Shown here: in pieces, positions 1-10,548 of the stretch
Layout: each line of letters starts with the position of its first letter
Position numbering within the stretch: the stretch's first letter is position 1
Origin: Serpula lacrymans var. lacrymans S7.9
Taxonomy: Eukaryota > Basidiomycota > Agaricomycetes > Boletales > Serpulaceae
Assembly (NCBI RefSeq): GCF_000218685.1
Contig: NW_006763292.1
Coordinates: 1,695,685-1,759,684 of the forward strand
DNA length: 64,000 bases
Direction of reading: 5' to 3'
Notes under the pieces: generated by a model
Told to the model about the DNA's origin: nothing
Databases searched by the model: none
Seen by the model: only the letters and a program-made list of their open reading frames with translations
Position numbers and translations under genes: made by a program

Positions 1-176
1 ACGAAGTCCCCGATGCACGGGCGAGGCAGTATCTCCAGAAGATGATCGAGTTGGGTGCTGCTAGTACGGGCTGGGATCCCTCCACGGGTAGAGAAGGCAA
101 TCAGCCTGCTGGTAGCTCCAATTCTCTTTGGGAGGGCCATCAGTGGAAGAAGGTGAAGAATATCTTACACATCTAA
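1..176 (+). CDS. NmrA-like NAD(P)-binding protein, 3' end only
   Basis: Last exon of a gene whose start lies before the window. The frame opens at base 3 and ends with TAA at 174-176. The residues (AASTGWDPSTGRE, then AGSSNSLWEGHQWKKVK) match the C-termini of the next two genes nearly residue for residue, so this is the first member of a three-gene tandem family of NmrA/isoflavone-reductase-like proteins. Family members bind NAD(P)(H) through a Rossmann fold and act as atypical short-chain reductases or redox sensors. The substrate cannot be told from sequence. Confidence 0.85.
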   Translation, partial: EVPDARARQYLQKMIELGAASTGWDPSTGREGNQPAGSSNSLWEGHQWKKVKNILHI

Positions 177-436
177 ATGTCTAGACACTTCGTCTTGCTT
201 CAAGGCTCGAAAAAAAAGCATTCAATCACAGGGAGACGGAAGATATGTAAATATATTCTGTCTCATAAACTGGTTATATTTTCTTAGCACGACATATGAC
301 AGGTTTCGGTGCCGGCTTGACATTCAAATAGTCATTCTGACTTTTAGTGAGTAAGTCTCCGGGACCGAATGGTGAGTATGACTCACAGAAACTTGCCAAT
401 CATATGAAGCACATGTCGCAGCTCCTCCTATTTTAC

Positions 437-447
437 TGTATATAAGG
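437..447 (+). promoter_or_regulatory. TATA-like box of the second NmrA-like gene
   Basis: The string TGTATATAAGG lies about 40 bp upstream of the ATG at 479, at a plausible distance for a TATA element with a short leader. The third gene has a similar TATA-rich string (TGTATATATACC, 1921-1932) upstream of its ATG at 2013. Confidence 0.4.
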
Positions 448-478
448 CCCTATTAAACGTCAATCTTGAACAGAAACG

Positions 479-1560
479 ATGGCAAACACTACCCTCACAT
501 CAGCAGCTGAGCTTCCCTACAAATCATTCGCCGTTGTAGGCGCAGGGCCCACTCTCGGCGTCCTTATCGTCAGCGCTCTGCTCGCGCGGAATGTACCAGT
601 CATAGTCCTCATTCGTCCTTCGTCTACGAGGGAACTACCTGCAGGCGCGCAGGTCGTGCCAGTTGACTATACCGATGTGTCGGCGGTCGCTTCTGCCCTG
701 CGTGATCATAACGTCGACGTCCTTGTGTCCACGCTTGCCTTTGCTGGGCTCTCGGCTCAAACACCCCTAGCCGATGCTGCCAAAGAGGCGGGCGTCAAGC
801 TTTTCGTGCCCTCGGAGTTTGGCACACCGACTGAAGGAGGGACAGAAGGTATCTTACTGTTGAAGTCACAACTTGCCGGTGAGTGCTTAGTTTTCACTAT
901 TCTTTGATGGCTGTACAAAGTAAACTGACCTGATTGGCTCTCCTGTGCAGCATACTTGAAATCTATCGCTCTGCCATGCGCTCGAGTATACGTCAGTTTC
1001 GTCTAGCGATCGTTACCGCCCAATTAATTAAAAGGTTTGTATAGAACGGAGTGTTCTCTGAATTTGTCCCATTTATAGCTGCCATCCATGAGACGAAGAA
1101 GTTCTTGATAGTTGGGAAAGGAAATACACCTATTTCGTACACAGGAGTTGAGGACGTTGCAGGTGACTTATCACCCACTCCATATCCCCTCCTTTCTCCA
1201 ATTCATACCTCGTTTCCCCACCAACCAGGATTCACCGCACACGTCCTGACCACGCTTTCGCCATCCAAGCTTCAGGACGTCACATTCCGGCTTCAAGGCC
1301 AGCGTGGCACCATGTCCGAAATCGCCAAACTCTACGATGGTGTTGCACCTGTTGAGTATGTGGATGCGATTCCTAGCGAGGTTCCCGCCGCGCAGGTGAG
1401 GGAGTACCTCCAGACAAAGTTTGAGACCGGTATTGCTAGTTCAGGCTGGGACCTTGTCGCAGGTCGAGAGGGCGAAGAGGCAGCTGGAAGTTCGAATGCT
1501 CTTTGGGAGGGTCATCAGTGGAAGACGGTGAAGGAAGTGTTGAATATTCAAAGACATTAG
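479..1560 (+). CDS. NmrA-like family NAD(P)-binding protein (tandem copy 2)
   Basis: Exons 479-878, 951-991, 1045-1162 and 1229-1560 join in frame to 296 residues, the usual size for single-domain NmrA/isoflavone-reductase-like proteins. The N-terminal Rossmann motif reads VVGAGPTLG, so the common GxxGxxG of NmrA proteins is altered: Gly is at the third position and Pro at the fourth. LKSIALPCARVY and FVPSEFGTPTEGG are typical of the fold. The C-terminus (AGSSNALWEGHQWKTVKEVL) matches its neighbours. Four exons and intron phases are identical to the next gene, so both arose by tandem duplication. The role is probably an NAD(P)H-dependent reductase or redox sensor in the cytosol; the substrate is unknown. 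Confidence 0.88.
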
Positions 1561-2012
1561 TCTGGTGTTATGGAATTTAAATCTTCAAACGAGTGTCAGA
1601 TTTACCTAATGGATGAAATATCGAGAATGAGCCAACTGTTAAGAATTTCGAAACAATCACATTTGTAATCAAGCTGTTTGCGTTAGGAACTTCGATGAAA
1701 CGCTTGACCCACTTGGATCCTATTATATCGCCCACAGCTATCAGATAACTGCCCCACACAAGGACCCGAGTTCGTCATTGAGGGCTGACTCAGTCGATAC
1801 CAACTTTCGAAGTACAACGAAAGTGTACAGAACTCGCAATCTCGCCATAGTGTGCTGACTGAGCGAGCTTGTATCTTCATAAGCAGAGCTCGTCGAAGGA
1901 AGATAGTCGACCCGGTTGTCTGTATATATACCATGAGAAGAACTATGGAGTCTCATATCCAAATCTCCTATTTACCAGACTATCTCCTATCTCTTCAATC
2001 CCCTACTTCAAT

Positions 2013-3045
2013 ATGTCTACTTCAGAATCAACCTACAAAACGTTTGCCATCGTAGGAGCAGGGCCCAGCGTGGGTCTCCCCATCGTCCGCGCCCTTCTCG
2101 CTCGCAACGTTCAAGTTGTCGTGCTCACTCGCTCTGCTTCTACGCGAGAATTCCCCGCCGGAGCCCGAGTGGCAGCAGCTGACTATTCAGACGTGGCGGC
2201 TGTCAGCTCGGTCCTGCGAGAGCATAACGTGGATGTTGTGGTCTCTGCACTTTCTGCTGATGGCTTCTCCTCTCAGAAGCCTTTGGCGGATGCCTCGAAG
2301 ATTGCAGGGGTAAAGCTCTTCGTCCCCTCTGAATATGGCATGCCGACCGAAGGAGGTACCGATGGTATCGCAATTTTGAAGTCCCAATTCGCTGGTAGGT
2401 TTATCAGTTCTGCGCCGTCTTTGTGCTTGAGCTAAGTTGTCAATGCAGAATACTTGAAATCCATTGAATTACCGTCTGCCAGAATATACGTCGGTGATTT
2501 TCTTCCCTATTGCATCAACATCTGTTGACATGATAACTGCAGAACGGCCTTTTCCATGAATATGTCCCATGGTTGGCGGCCGTCCCTGAGACTGGCAAGT
2601 TCCTGATCGTTGGCAGTGGAAAGACGCCTGCGTCGTACACAGCAATAGAGGACGTCGCAGGTGAGTATCACCTATAGACCTTCTTATTTTCCGAGCTAAT
2701 TTGCCTTCTCGTCGTCGTGCAGGTTTCCTCGCACACGTCCTGACTACTCTCTCACCATCCAAGCTCCACAACGCTTCTTTCCGAATTGAAGGAGAGCGAG
2801 GCAGCTTATCCGATGTCGCCAAGCTCTACGAGGGCAAGGCAGCCGTCGAGTACACAGATGCAATCCCCGCTGAGGTTCCCGATGCACCAGTGAGGAACTA
2901 TCTCCAGCACAAGTTTGAAGAGGGCGCTGCTAGCACGGGCTTTGAGTTCGCGTTAGGTCGGGACGGCAAGGAGCCTGCAGGAAGTTCGAATGCCCTCTGG
3001 GAGGGTCATCACTGGAAGACTTTGAAGGAAGTGCTGAAACTTTAG
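2013..3045 (+). CDS. NmrA-like family NAD(P)-binding protein (tandem copy 3)
   Basis: Exons 2013-2394, 2449-2489, 2543-2660 and 2723-3045 give 287 residues. The start is the ATG that begins MSTSESTYKTFAIVGAGPSVG. It keeps the same GAGPxxG dinucleotide-binding loop as copy 2, and exons 2 and 3 have exactly the same lengths (41 and 118 nt). Conserved stretches include FVPSEYGMPTEGG, EYVPWLAAVPETGKF and the C-terminal ALWEGHHWKTLKEVL. It is a paralogue of the two upstream genes, with expected function in NAD(P)H-linked reduction or redox sensing. Nothing in the cluster (no PKS, NRPS or P450) marks it as a secondary-metabolite cluster. Confidence 0.88.
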
Positions 3046-4358
3046 ATATATAAGCTGTTAGTCTCCCTTAGCCAGGCCAAATACTGATATCAAAGTCGAT
3101 ATCAAAGAATAAGACAAACTGGTAGTTTTTCATCAGTGAATTCAGTTGAGCGTGCCAGCGCTTTTCTTTGGCGATGCTTACATCAGCAAGGGCAAAGTAT
3201 ATATAGAAAACCCAGCAAATAATTTTCCCTTCATACACCCTCGCCACAGCTTTACAACTATCTGTAAAGCAACTCTCTGTCACGGTTTGACTTGGGGTAT
3301 GCGATTGGAAAGGGAAGATGGATAATCACTAGGAGCTCAATTAAGCCGGAGCGTTTTCTCGGGTGTCCTCCCGTTCCTCATTTTGAAGGGCGGGATAGAA
3401 AATGCTTGACTATGTGGCTCTGACATCTTAAATTCAACTTATTCGTATGGGACTCGTATGGGTCGTGGTTTTAATCATGCTGTCGTGTGTACGTTCTACT
3501 TTTGCAATAAAATTCACTCTTTTCTGCCAGAGAAAATGGTCAGAAGATGTTTCGGTACTATGAGGCCACCCCAGGCCAGTGAGGATGCTCCGTTATGAAA
3601 GCTCATTCATCTGCGATATTGACCACTTTTGACGCCCTACATCCTGCGGAAGCAGGGTATACCATCTTTAGCGACCACCCTCGTCGGCTTTCCTAGCTTC
3701 TGCTGTTAACAGTCAAGGCGCTCAGTACAGGCCGCCACCACCGCCCACGAGCGTCAAGCCTGAATTACCAGTGGGTGAGGCCTAACCCTGGTGGACAGCC
3801 CACCCTTAGTCTCGGTGAAGGACCAGTTTCCAAACCAGTTTGATCACTTGTGAATCTAATCTCCGCATTTGCACTTGCAGTGGGAATAATTGAGCGTCTT
3901 GAACGCGGCCGAAGTTCGAGGATTCCATTCTCTTCGAGGTAACGCCAGGTCGATCGATAAACTCAGTACGATCATGATTGATGCATTGATGTTCAGGGGA
4001 ATGATGATGCATAGGTCCTCACAGCGCCAATCTCTAGGATAAACGTCAGTGATTCCAGTCTAGGACACCATCGAAACTGTAAGCGCCTCCGACCAAAATC
4101 TGTTGTTGTCCAAGTTACAACCTTACATCGGGGCAATTTCACTGATCTCAGATAAATGACATATAGCCTTTTTTTACTTGGAAAAGATCGTGCATTGCAT
4201 TTGACATCGTAATCTCGTTAGTCGTAGCAAGCATTTTGGTAAGTAGGTATTGTAAATATGCAAGCCTGATATCTCCAGTCCGTGGTTGTGTACAATTACG
4301 TACGAAGGATAGTATAGTAACAGCGAAAATAAAAAGAAGAAAACGCCGAGCCCATGAA
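3046..4358. other. intergenic region, no supported gene
   Basis: About 1.3 kb between the convergent NmrA-like copy 3 and the membrane-protein gene. Short open frames exist on both strands, but none shows a recognisable domain, a good start context or linkable exons. No tRNA or repeat was recognised. Confidence 0.5.
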
Positions 4359-5366
4359 CTAATATGGTTGTTGGCGGTACAAAGGATACTCATCGTCGCG
4401 CATATCGCCCAGTTTGTAGTCCTGATCCAGAGGTAACCTCAAACCTGCAGTGGTGTAGATGACAACACAAGCGTACTCCATGAGGATGGACATGACTAGG
4501 TAGATCCACCACTCTCCAGTGAACATGTTGAATTTAGCAAGATCGCTGGTGTTTACACTCTGGGTTTGGGTTGAGGTTGAGGAACTGAGCATGCCGAATG
4601 AACTGGAAGAGAAAGTAGACAGAACACTGTACAACGTGCGGACGCCCAAAAATGGCAGTGCGAATGTTATGGCACCCAAGAGCTGCAAATAATGTGTTTA
4701 GAGCAAGATCACAACGAAGACTGGACGATGAACGTACTGATTTGCGAGACTTCATGAGTTGATTGGCGCGGGACCAGAAGTAAAGAGTCACGGCGATCAG
4801 AATGATGTAGAGAGCAGCGAATAGAAGGACACCAGCACGCCTCATGGTGTTCGCCGATGATTGTGAACTGGAACTACTGCTCGTGGCATTTGCAATACCA
4901 ATGATGGTCAATACCAAAGCGCCTATACCAACGAGATGAAGAAGGTTGAAAACCCTCTTGATACCATCGAAAGCATGTTCGCTCCTGCCATAAAAATGAG
5001 CCAACCAGAAACTGGACATTTACAAAAGGAGCTTACGCAATGGTGAGGAATCCTAAGGTGCCAAGGAGTAGAGGCGACAGGCCAGATGCTTCAAGAGCGT
5101 AACCGCCAATGAAAAGACCAATTACAGTTGGCTGCACCGTCTCTGCTGCGATAAGTAGTATTCCACCAACAGTGCGAACTATGCCAAAATTGAGTAAATG
5201 TGAATTGTTAGTATGTCGAATTGTGCTCACTTATAGAAAACATGAGAAGAAGAAGCCATGCTCTTTGTACCCCATATTTTCGTAATAGAAGACCGGTGAG
5301 GAACAAAAACGGGACATAGAGTATGACGGTGACCACAGCGAGCTTGCCTTGAGCGTCCAATGCCAT
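4359..5366 (-). CDS. seven-helix integral membrane protein, DUF7702-like
   Basis: Exons on the minus strand are 5231-5366, 5037-5178, 4738-4984 and 4359-4682, giving 282 residues. The protein starts MALDAQGKLAVVTVILY and shows about seven hydrophobic segments: the N-terminal helix, RTVGGILLIAAE, the IGLFIGGYALEASG to LLLGTLGFLTIA pair, IGALVLTIIGIA, AGVLLFAALYIILIAVTLYFW, LLGAITFALPFLGVR, and IYLVMSILMEYACVVIY. The arrangement and the RTVGGILL motif fit the fungal DUF7702 family of polytopic proteins. The acidic tail (GDMRDDEYPLYRQQPY) should be cytoplasmic. No biochemical role is established for this family that I can name. Upstream ATGs are out of frame with the first helix, so the start at 5366 is preferred. 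Confidence 0.8.
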
Positions 5367-6026
5367 GGATGATCAGAAAGATTCAAGAGTAGATAAGTGA
5401 AAAAAGGGGAAGGAAGTAGTGAAGATGAAAAGGTAGTAGGGTAATGACGCTCATACCCTCGAGCTGACCGGCTTTTGTACAAAAAAGCCAGAACAAAAAG
5501 GGCGCAAGGCTGTCTCGGAGTTTTAGCCATGTACTGCCTCATGACAAGCGCGCTTTTACTATTTTAAAACATTTTGAGGGAGAAGCGATGCCTGAGATCG
5601 GCGACATATGAGATGCAGTCATGCAGATTTGATGGCCATGAGTGGACCGGGAAAATGCGTCCTTATCGTCGAGTGAAAATAGACAAGTAACTATAGGAGA
5701 TCTTCTGCAACTGGAATTCCTGTGCCACGGCTGACTAGGCACGGACACCGTAGTCTCCCGAGGATCGTGAGGGTTGCATTTAGCGAACACTACTATGAGC
5801 ACCGCAGCAGAATCTGTGCAGAAAATACAGCGTGGTTGTCAACTTGAAGCGCTGGCTGTGCTCACTGAGGTCAAGACTTCGTTAGAGTATTTACGTTTCG
5901 GGTCATTAGGCCGCCCTCCCAGCCTCCCAGTTTAAGTTCAGCCACACCATGAATGCGCTACATTGGCGCAAAGGGCCGGGGGCATATTACTTGAAATTGT
6001 AGAAAACGTTAACTAACACCAAAAAG
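5367..6026. promoter_or_regulatory. divergent promoter region between DUF7702-like gene and LAS1
   Basis: This 660-bp spacer separates two divergently transcribed genes, so it should hold both promoters. Small open frames inside it have no family features. No clear TATA box was identified. Confidence 0.4.
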
Positions 6027-7803
6027 ATGAGATTACCTCGGCGCGTCCCATGGAGAGCAATAGCTGAGCTTGATCAAGTCTGCTCGTGGATATTTGCTGA
6101 CGAGAACGATATCGATGCAAAAGAACAGGCAGTGAACAGGGTGAGTGCGGGTTTCAAGTTTTGTCCTGATCTTTTTTCTCAGTTTCTGTAGCTGATAGCC
6201 TGGAAAGCGGTCACATCTCTGCCGCATGCTTTAGAATCCACTTTAATGATTCTTTCAGTCACTTTGCTGGACTTTTCGCTATCCCAAAAATCATCTGCAT
6301 CTGCAAACTTGCATCTGCGCCAAAGTTATGCAACTGCAGTTATCAGGCTCGTTAATGGTCTCGTTGACCCCTTACAAGTGGGTGCATATGCAAGATCTAT
6401 AGCTGCCATAGCCGCACAGCTGGGTCTGCCGCCCTGGTTGGTTGAACTCAGACATGCAGCTACACACGAAGAATTGCCCAGTCTTGAATTACTTAGGGAG
6501 GCCGCTCGTGAGGTATATTTTTCACGGCTTAAACTTTGTATCAACCCGTCGACATCTTCTCGTATTTTAGTCCTTGTCGTGGCTCTTCAATCACTATTTT
6601 CTACCGACATTAAATCCCTCTTCTTCGTCGCCGTCATCTTCTGCCTTCATTCGACCCGTTTCACCTCTTTTAAAGCGGTACAAGGCTTTGCTCAAGTTGA
6701 CGATCCGAGACGCATCCGTTCGAAATCAATACAAACCGGATATAGAGGCATGTCTGAGAGACATAGAACGGTGGATTGCGGAAGGCAAGGTAGCGGCTAG
6801 TACCAGCACTGATACTTTGGGATGGGATGACTATATGAGTAGGAACGATGAAGATGAAGATGTTGCAGAGAAATGGGCGTTAGATAGACTTTGTGTTGAG
6901 CTGATGGAAAGGGGAGCACTCGTGCCCTTGTCAAAGAGGTATTTCGTTTCGAGGCGATTGCATCTATCTCCGCTGAATATAACCTAGGAAACGTGTTCCT
7001 TCTACCGATGAATTTTGGCCTCAAAAGGAAAATCTTTCTCTGTGGACACCCCTCCTATCGCACCTCCAAACGCATCATTCTGGGTTTTCATCTGTGCTAA
7101 CGAACCGCATTCTCAGCCATCTGCTTTCTGAGCAGGCACCTGTAGACGTTACGCTTGACGTGATCCAACTGGATCCAGAAGAACCTGGTGTCATGCATAT
7201 GGATATATCATATGACATGTGCCTTGCTCGATGGATCGCCTGGGTGGTCAATGTCTGGAACTCTGACAGGGAGGAGGGTGACTATGATCCAAGGAAGGAA
7301 ATCTATGTCCGTTTAGCTGCAGCTCTGGCACCCGGCAACACCACAATGTTAACGAGGAGGAAAACGTAAAGTATTTGATCATTCACTATGAGACTTGTCA
7401 AATTTAAACCCCTTCCTTTTAGGTTAACATCTCTTCTTAATGCACTCAGTCAGGGTAATGCGGAATTAGAAAAGGCCACCGCGCTTCTCATTCCCAACTC
7501 AGACAATGTGAAATGCCAGGTTATTTCTTTACACTTAATTCCATATACCCTTAACTCAATGCTGCCGTACAGCAGTGGCATCAAGATGATCTTGCAGAAA
7601 TGGACAAACGTTTGCACATTCTGGTCTCGTGCGATCCTATAAATGGCAAGCCAGACGATGTCCCTGAAGTGACAGTTACTGCGTCGAGCGAGTCCCACGA
7701 GACGTCGCATCAGGAGAGCCTTCCGTTAGGCTGGAGATCATTGAGTCCCAGTTCATCCTGGAAACCCTGTCCCATAGGGTTATATGTTACTGGTGAAAGC
7801 TGA
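6027..7803 (+). CDS. LAS1: Las1-like pre-rRNA processing endoribonuclease
   Basis: Exons 6027-6140, 6192-6512, 6571-6938, 6988-7365, 7423-7519 and 7573-7803 encode 502 residues. The N-terminus MRLPRRVPWRAIAELDQVCSWIF is a Las1 signature. The HEPN catalytic motif appears as LRHAATHEELPSL near residue 130 (R-x4-H). The conserved LVNGLVDPLQ-x-G-x-YARSIA block precedes it. The C-terminus WRSLSPSSSWKPCPIGLY is the short Las1 tail motif. In yeast, Las1 with the polynucleotide kinase Grc3 cleaves ITS2 at site C2 in the nucleolus during 60S subunit maturation. An acidic low-complexity patch (SRNDEDEDVAEKW) lies mid-protein. All splice sites are GT-AG and frames join without gaps. It should be an essential, functional single-copy gene. 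Confidence 0.93.
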
Positions 7804-8356
7804 ACATGTCCATTAATTTTCCATTTGTGGATTGTTAGCCTCCTCCGTCATTAAATGCATTCATGATAGTCGGTCCATGGGTCCGTCCGAATGATTCTCA
7901 TCATAGACGTGCTGTGGTATTTCTCCGCTATGTACGGAGACAGCGAGGCACATGCATTGTACTAGATCCATCAGAATATACTTCTTTGCTGCGGGATATC
8001 ATACTGAATACGCCTGAGGGTGTGCGATAGGCTCGCGCCGAATTCCCGCCACCTTCACAACTTTGCAGTGTTTTCGGTACGAATTAAAGTTAGTGCTCCT
8101 GTGTGTATTTTGTTTGTACGCCATGTGAGCGCGCGAAGTAGAGCCACTGATTCCATCTTATGCGGAGTTTGAAGGTGACAGTCAGCTGATGACTAAGAAG
8201 CGGCTTCGTGACGTAACCAATCCCACGGCGCATAGGTAAATGGAAAGGTCATGGCACGGCACCGCGCAGCTGCAATGACTGCGTAACTCTTTTGCTCAGT
8301 CCACTGTATCTGATCTCACGACAATAGACGACGTCTCTGATAGAAAGCTTAGAAGA
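7804..8356. other. intergenic region, presumed promoter of SYLF-SH3 gene
   Basis: 550 bp between two same-strand genes. No additional coding region, tRNA or repeat was recognised. Short cryptic frames lack starts and motifs. Confidence 0.4.
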
Positions 8357-10256
8357 ATGAAGTTTAGCACACCTTTACCTCAACCACTACCGAAGGAATG
8401 TGCGAAAGCAGCAAAAATATGTAAGGTTTCTTCTGGTCACTGCATCAGCAATAGGCTCTAACTTTTGGTTTCGGACAGTTGGTTCTTTTGTTGATAGCAG
8501 AAACAATGGTCTTGATGGCGTGAGCATGGCACATATATACCTGGTAACATGAAGAAGTAAAGCCACGCAAGATAGGTAATCCCTCGTAACGTGTTGGAGA
8601 ATGCCAAGGGATTTGCCGTATTCACAATATTCAAGGCTGGGTTTGTATTCTCTGCCAGAGCTGGGTCTGGCATAGTCATAGCAAAGCTGAGTGATGGAAG
8701 TATGTCGTCTACTTTATACTCTCTCTTATGAGTGCTAATCACCATACTCTTTCTAGCGTGGTCGGCGCCAAGTGCTATAGGTACAGCTGGACTTGGTGTG
8801 GGTGGTCAAGCTGGGGCTGAAATGACCGATTTTCTGATCGTCTTAAACTCGCAATCCGTGAGCTTTACTTTGTCTTCTTCGTATATTCACTCCATCTGAT
8901 GCTCGTTTGTTTAAGGCTGTCGTAAGCCATCACTCCCTCTCGTATAGCGGAATTATAAGGTACTGATATAGATATTGGCAGGCATCATTCATGTCCTCTG
9001 GTTCACTTACCCTAGGAGGAAACATGAGTATCGCGATCGGCCCTCTTGGCCGGAACGGTGAGGCATCTGGTTCATTGAACACAAGCGGTAAAGTCGCAGC
9101 TATGTAGGAATTATATCCCTAATTGTCTCTATGAACGTTGAGACACTGACTGTTTGCTCCACAGGTATAGTTACTCTAAGACAAGAGGATTGTTCGGAGG
9201 CATATCCGTAGAAGGTTCCATGATCGTAGAGCGTCAAGATGCAAATGCATTGGCATATAAGTCTGATGTGACCGCAAAAATGCTTCTCAGTGGTATGGTA
9301 GACCCGCCAGACTGGGCTTCGGCTCTCATCACAACTATATCGGCTTGTACTGGTATGCCAGGAAATCGCAAGTGGGTCGATGATAGGGCTGGTGAGCCTG
9401 CTAGATACAGTTTTGGAGGAGTCGCAAGTCCTGGAGCTGAGAAAGGCGCTACATTACTTACCAAAAAGAAGAAAGGCCCTGATTTTCCTCCAACTTCTTG
9501 GGGTCAGCCGAAGAACTCTGGCTCGTTCTTTTCACCCGAGAATACGGAGGACGCGTCAAATACCTCTTGGGACGATTTTGGTTCTTCTAACAGACATTCT
9601 ATCAGCGATTTCGATTCACATGTCCAGCCGAAGTATGCCTCAGCGACGGACGCGTCTAACCGTCGGTATTCAGGTTCACATGGTACGACGGAGCGTTACG
9701 ACCCGGCTTCTCCTTTCAACTCCTTGCCACCCTTCCGTCTCGCTCACTCGTACCTCTCGGACAAGACCATTGCTCATTCTAAATCAGCGAGCACGTCTGC
9801 GGCATACCCATCGTCTCCTGGTCAATCTCGCGGAGCATATACCAATCCGTTCTCTTCTTCTCCTCCAGTTACCGAAGATACCGAATATGATAATCGCAGG
9901 CGAAGTACTAGTCAAGCAACGCCTTTTATTAAACCTAAACCTGAGCTGGCAGTACCCCTTTCGCCACAGGAAGGTGTAGGCCGTGCCATTGCCCTATATA
10001 ATTTTAAGGCTGTTGAGGTGCGCTTAGACATAACTGATGTATATCGTCAAGCCCCGTACTGAATTCCTGTAGGCCGGTGATCTTTCTTTCTCGAAAGGGG
10101 ATGTGATTATTATTACCCGCAAGTCAGAGAAGACAGACGACTGGTGCGTTTTTTTTCTCAAATTCGTTGAACCAAGCTGACACAGCTATCAGGTGGAAAG
10201 GTAAAGTCAGTGGAAAAGAAGGGATATTCCCTGCAAACTTTGTTGAAGTGCTATGA
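8357..10256 (+). CDS. SYLF domain and SH3 domain protein (Ysc84/Lsb3 type)
   Basis: Nine exons: 8357-8420, 8479-8519, 8576-8699, 8757-8857, 8916-8921, 8982-9103, 9165-10017, 10073-10143 and 10193-10256, giving 481 residues. Residues 1 to about 210 form a SYLF domain (FKAGFVFSARAGSGIVIA, AGAEMTDFLIVLNS, SGSLTLGGNMSIAIGPLGR, SYSKTRGLFGGISVEGS). A Ser/Pro-rich linker follows. An SH3 domain occupies about residues 425-481 (ALYNFKAVE, DLSFSKGDVI, DDWWKGKVSG, GIFPANFVEVL). In yeast, Ysc84 and Lsb3 bind actin and membranes at endocytic patches, with SH3 contacts to Las17. Exon 5 is only 6 nt (GCTGTC, Ala-Val) but restores the conserved SAVxSF spacing. A cortical actin/endocytosis role is inferred from the family. 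Confidence 0.92.
8916..8921 (+). other. 6-nt microexon of the SYLF-SH3 gene
   Basis: GCTGTC is flanked by AG on the left (acceptor TTTAAG) and GTAAGC on the right (donor). It encodes Ala-Val, giving NSQS-AV-ASFMSSG. SYLF proteins conserve A-V at this point of the domain. Skipping it would keep the frame but delete the two residues. Confidence 0.7.
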
Positions 10257-10548
10257 TCTATTTACCGTACCTTTTTGTGTTCGACCTATAGACTGGTCTC
10301 TGGATTTTATGTAGCTTTCTAGCAGTCATTTGTGTCTCTGTCAACAATCCTGTATTGTATTGGACTATTTAAAGTTTTCTCGTTTTGCAGGGCTACGGCT
10401 TGCAATGTTATCTCTAACTCTCAGTCAGGGGTAAATTATGTAATGGTGTTAACTACGTCGGTTCGGGAAATGCTGTACAACTTCAAAGAGAAACCACATT
10501 ACACCTTTAGTTGTTCGCTAATTCAAAGTGAAGGTCAGTTCGCAACAA

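Noticed and set aside
9380..9979. Frame of 199 codons overlapping the SYLF-SH3 linker
   Set aside because: Low-complexity Ser/Arg/Leu translation in another frame of a Ser/Pro-rich linker exon. The SYLF-SH3 frame is continuous through it.
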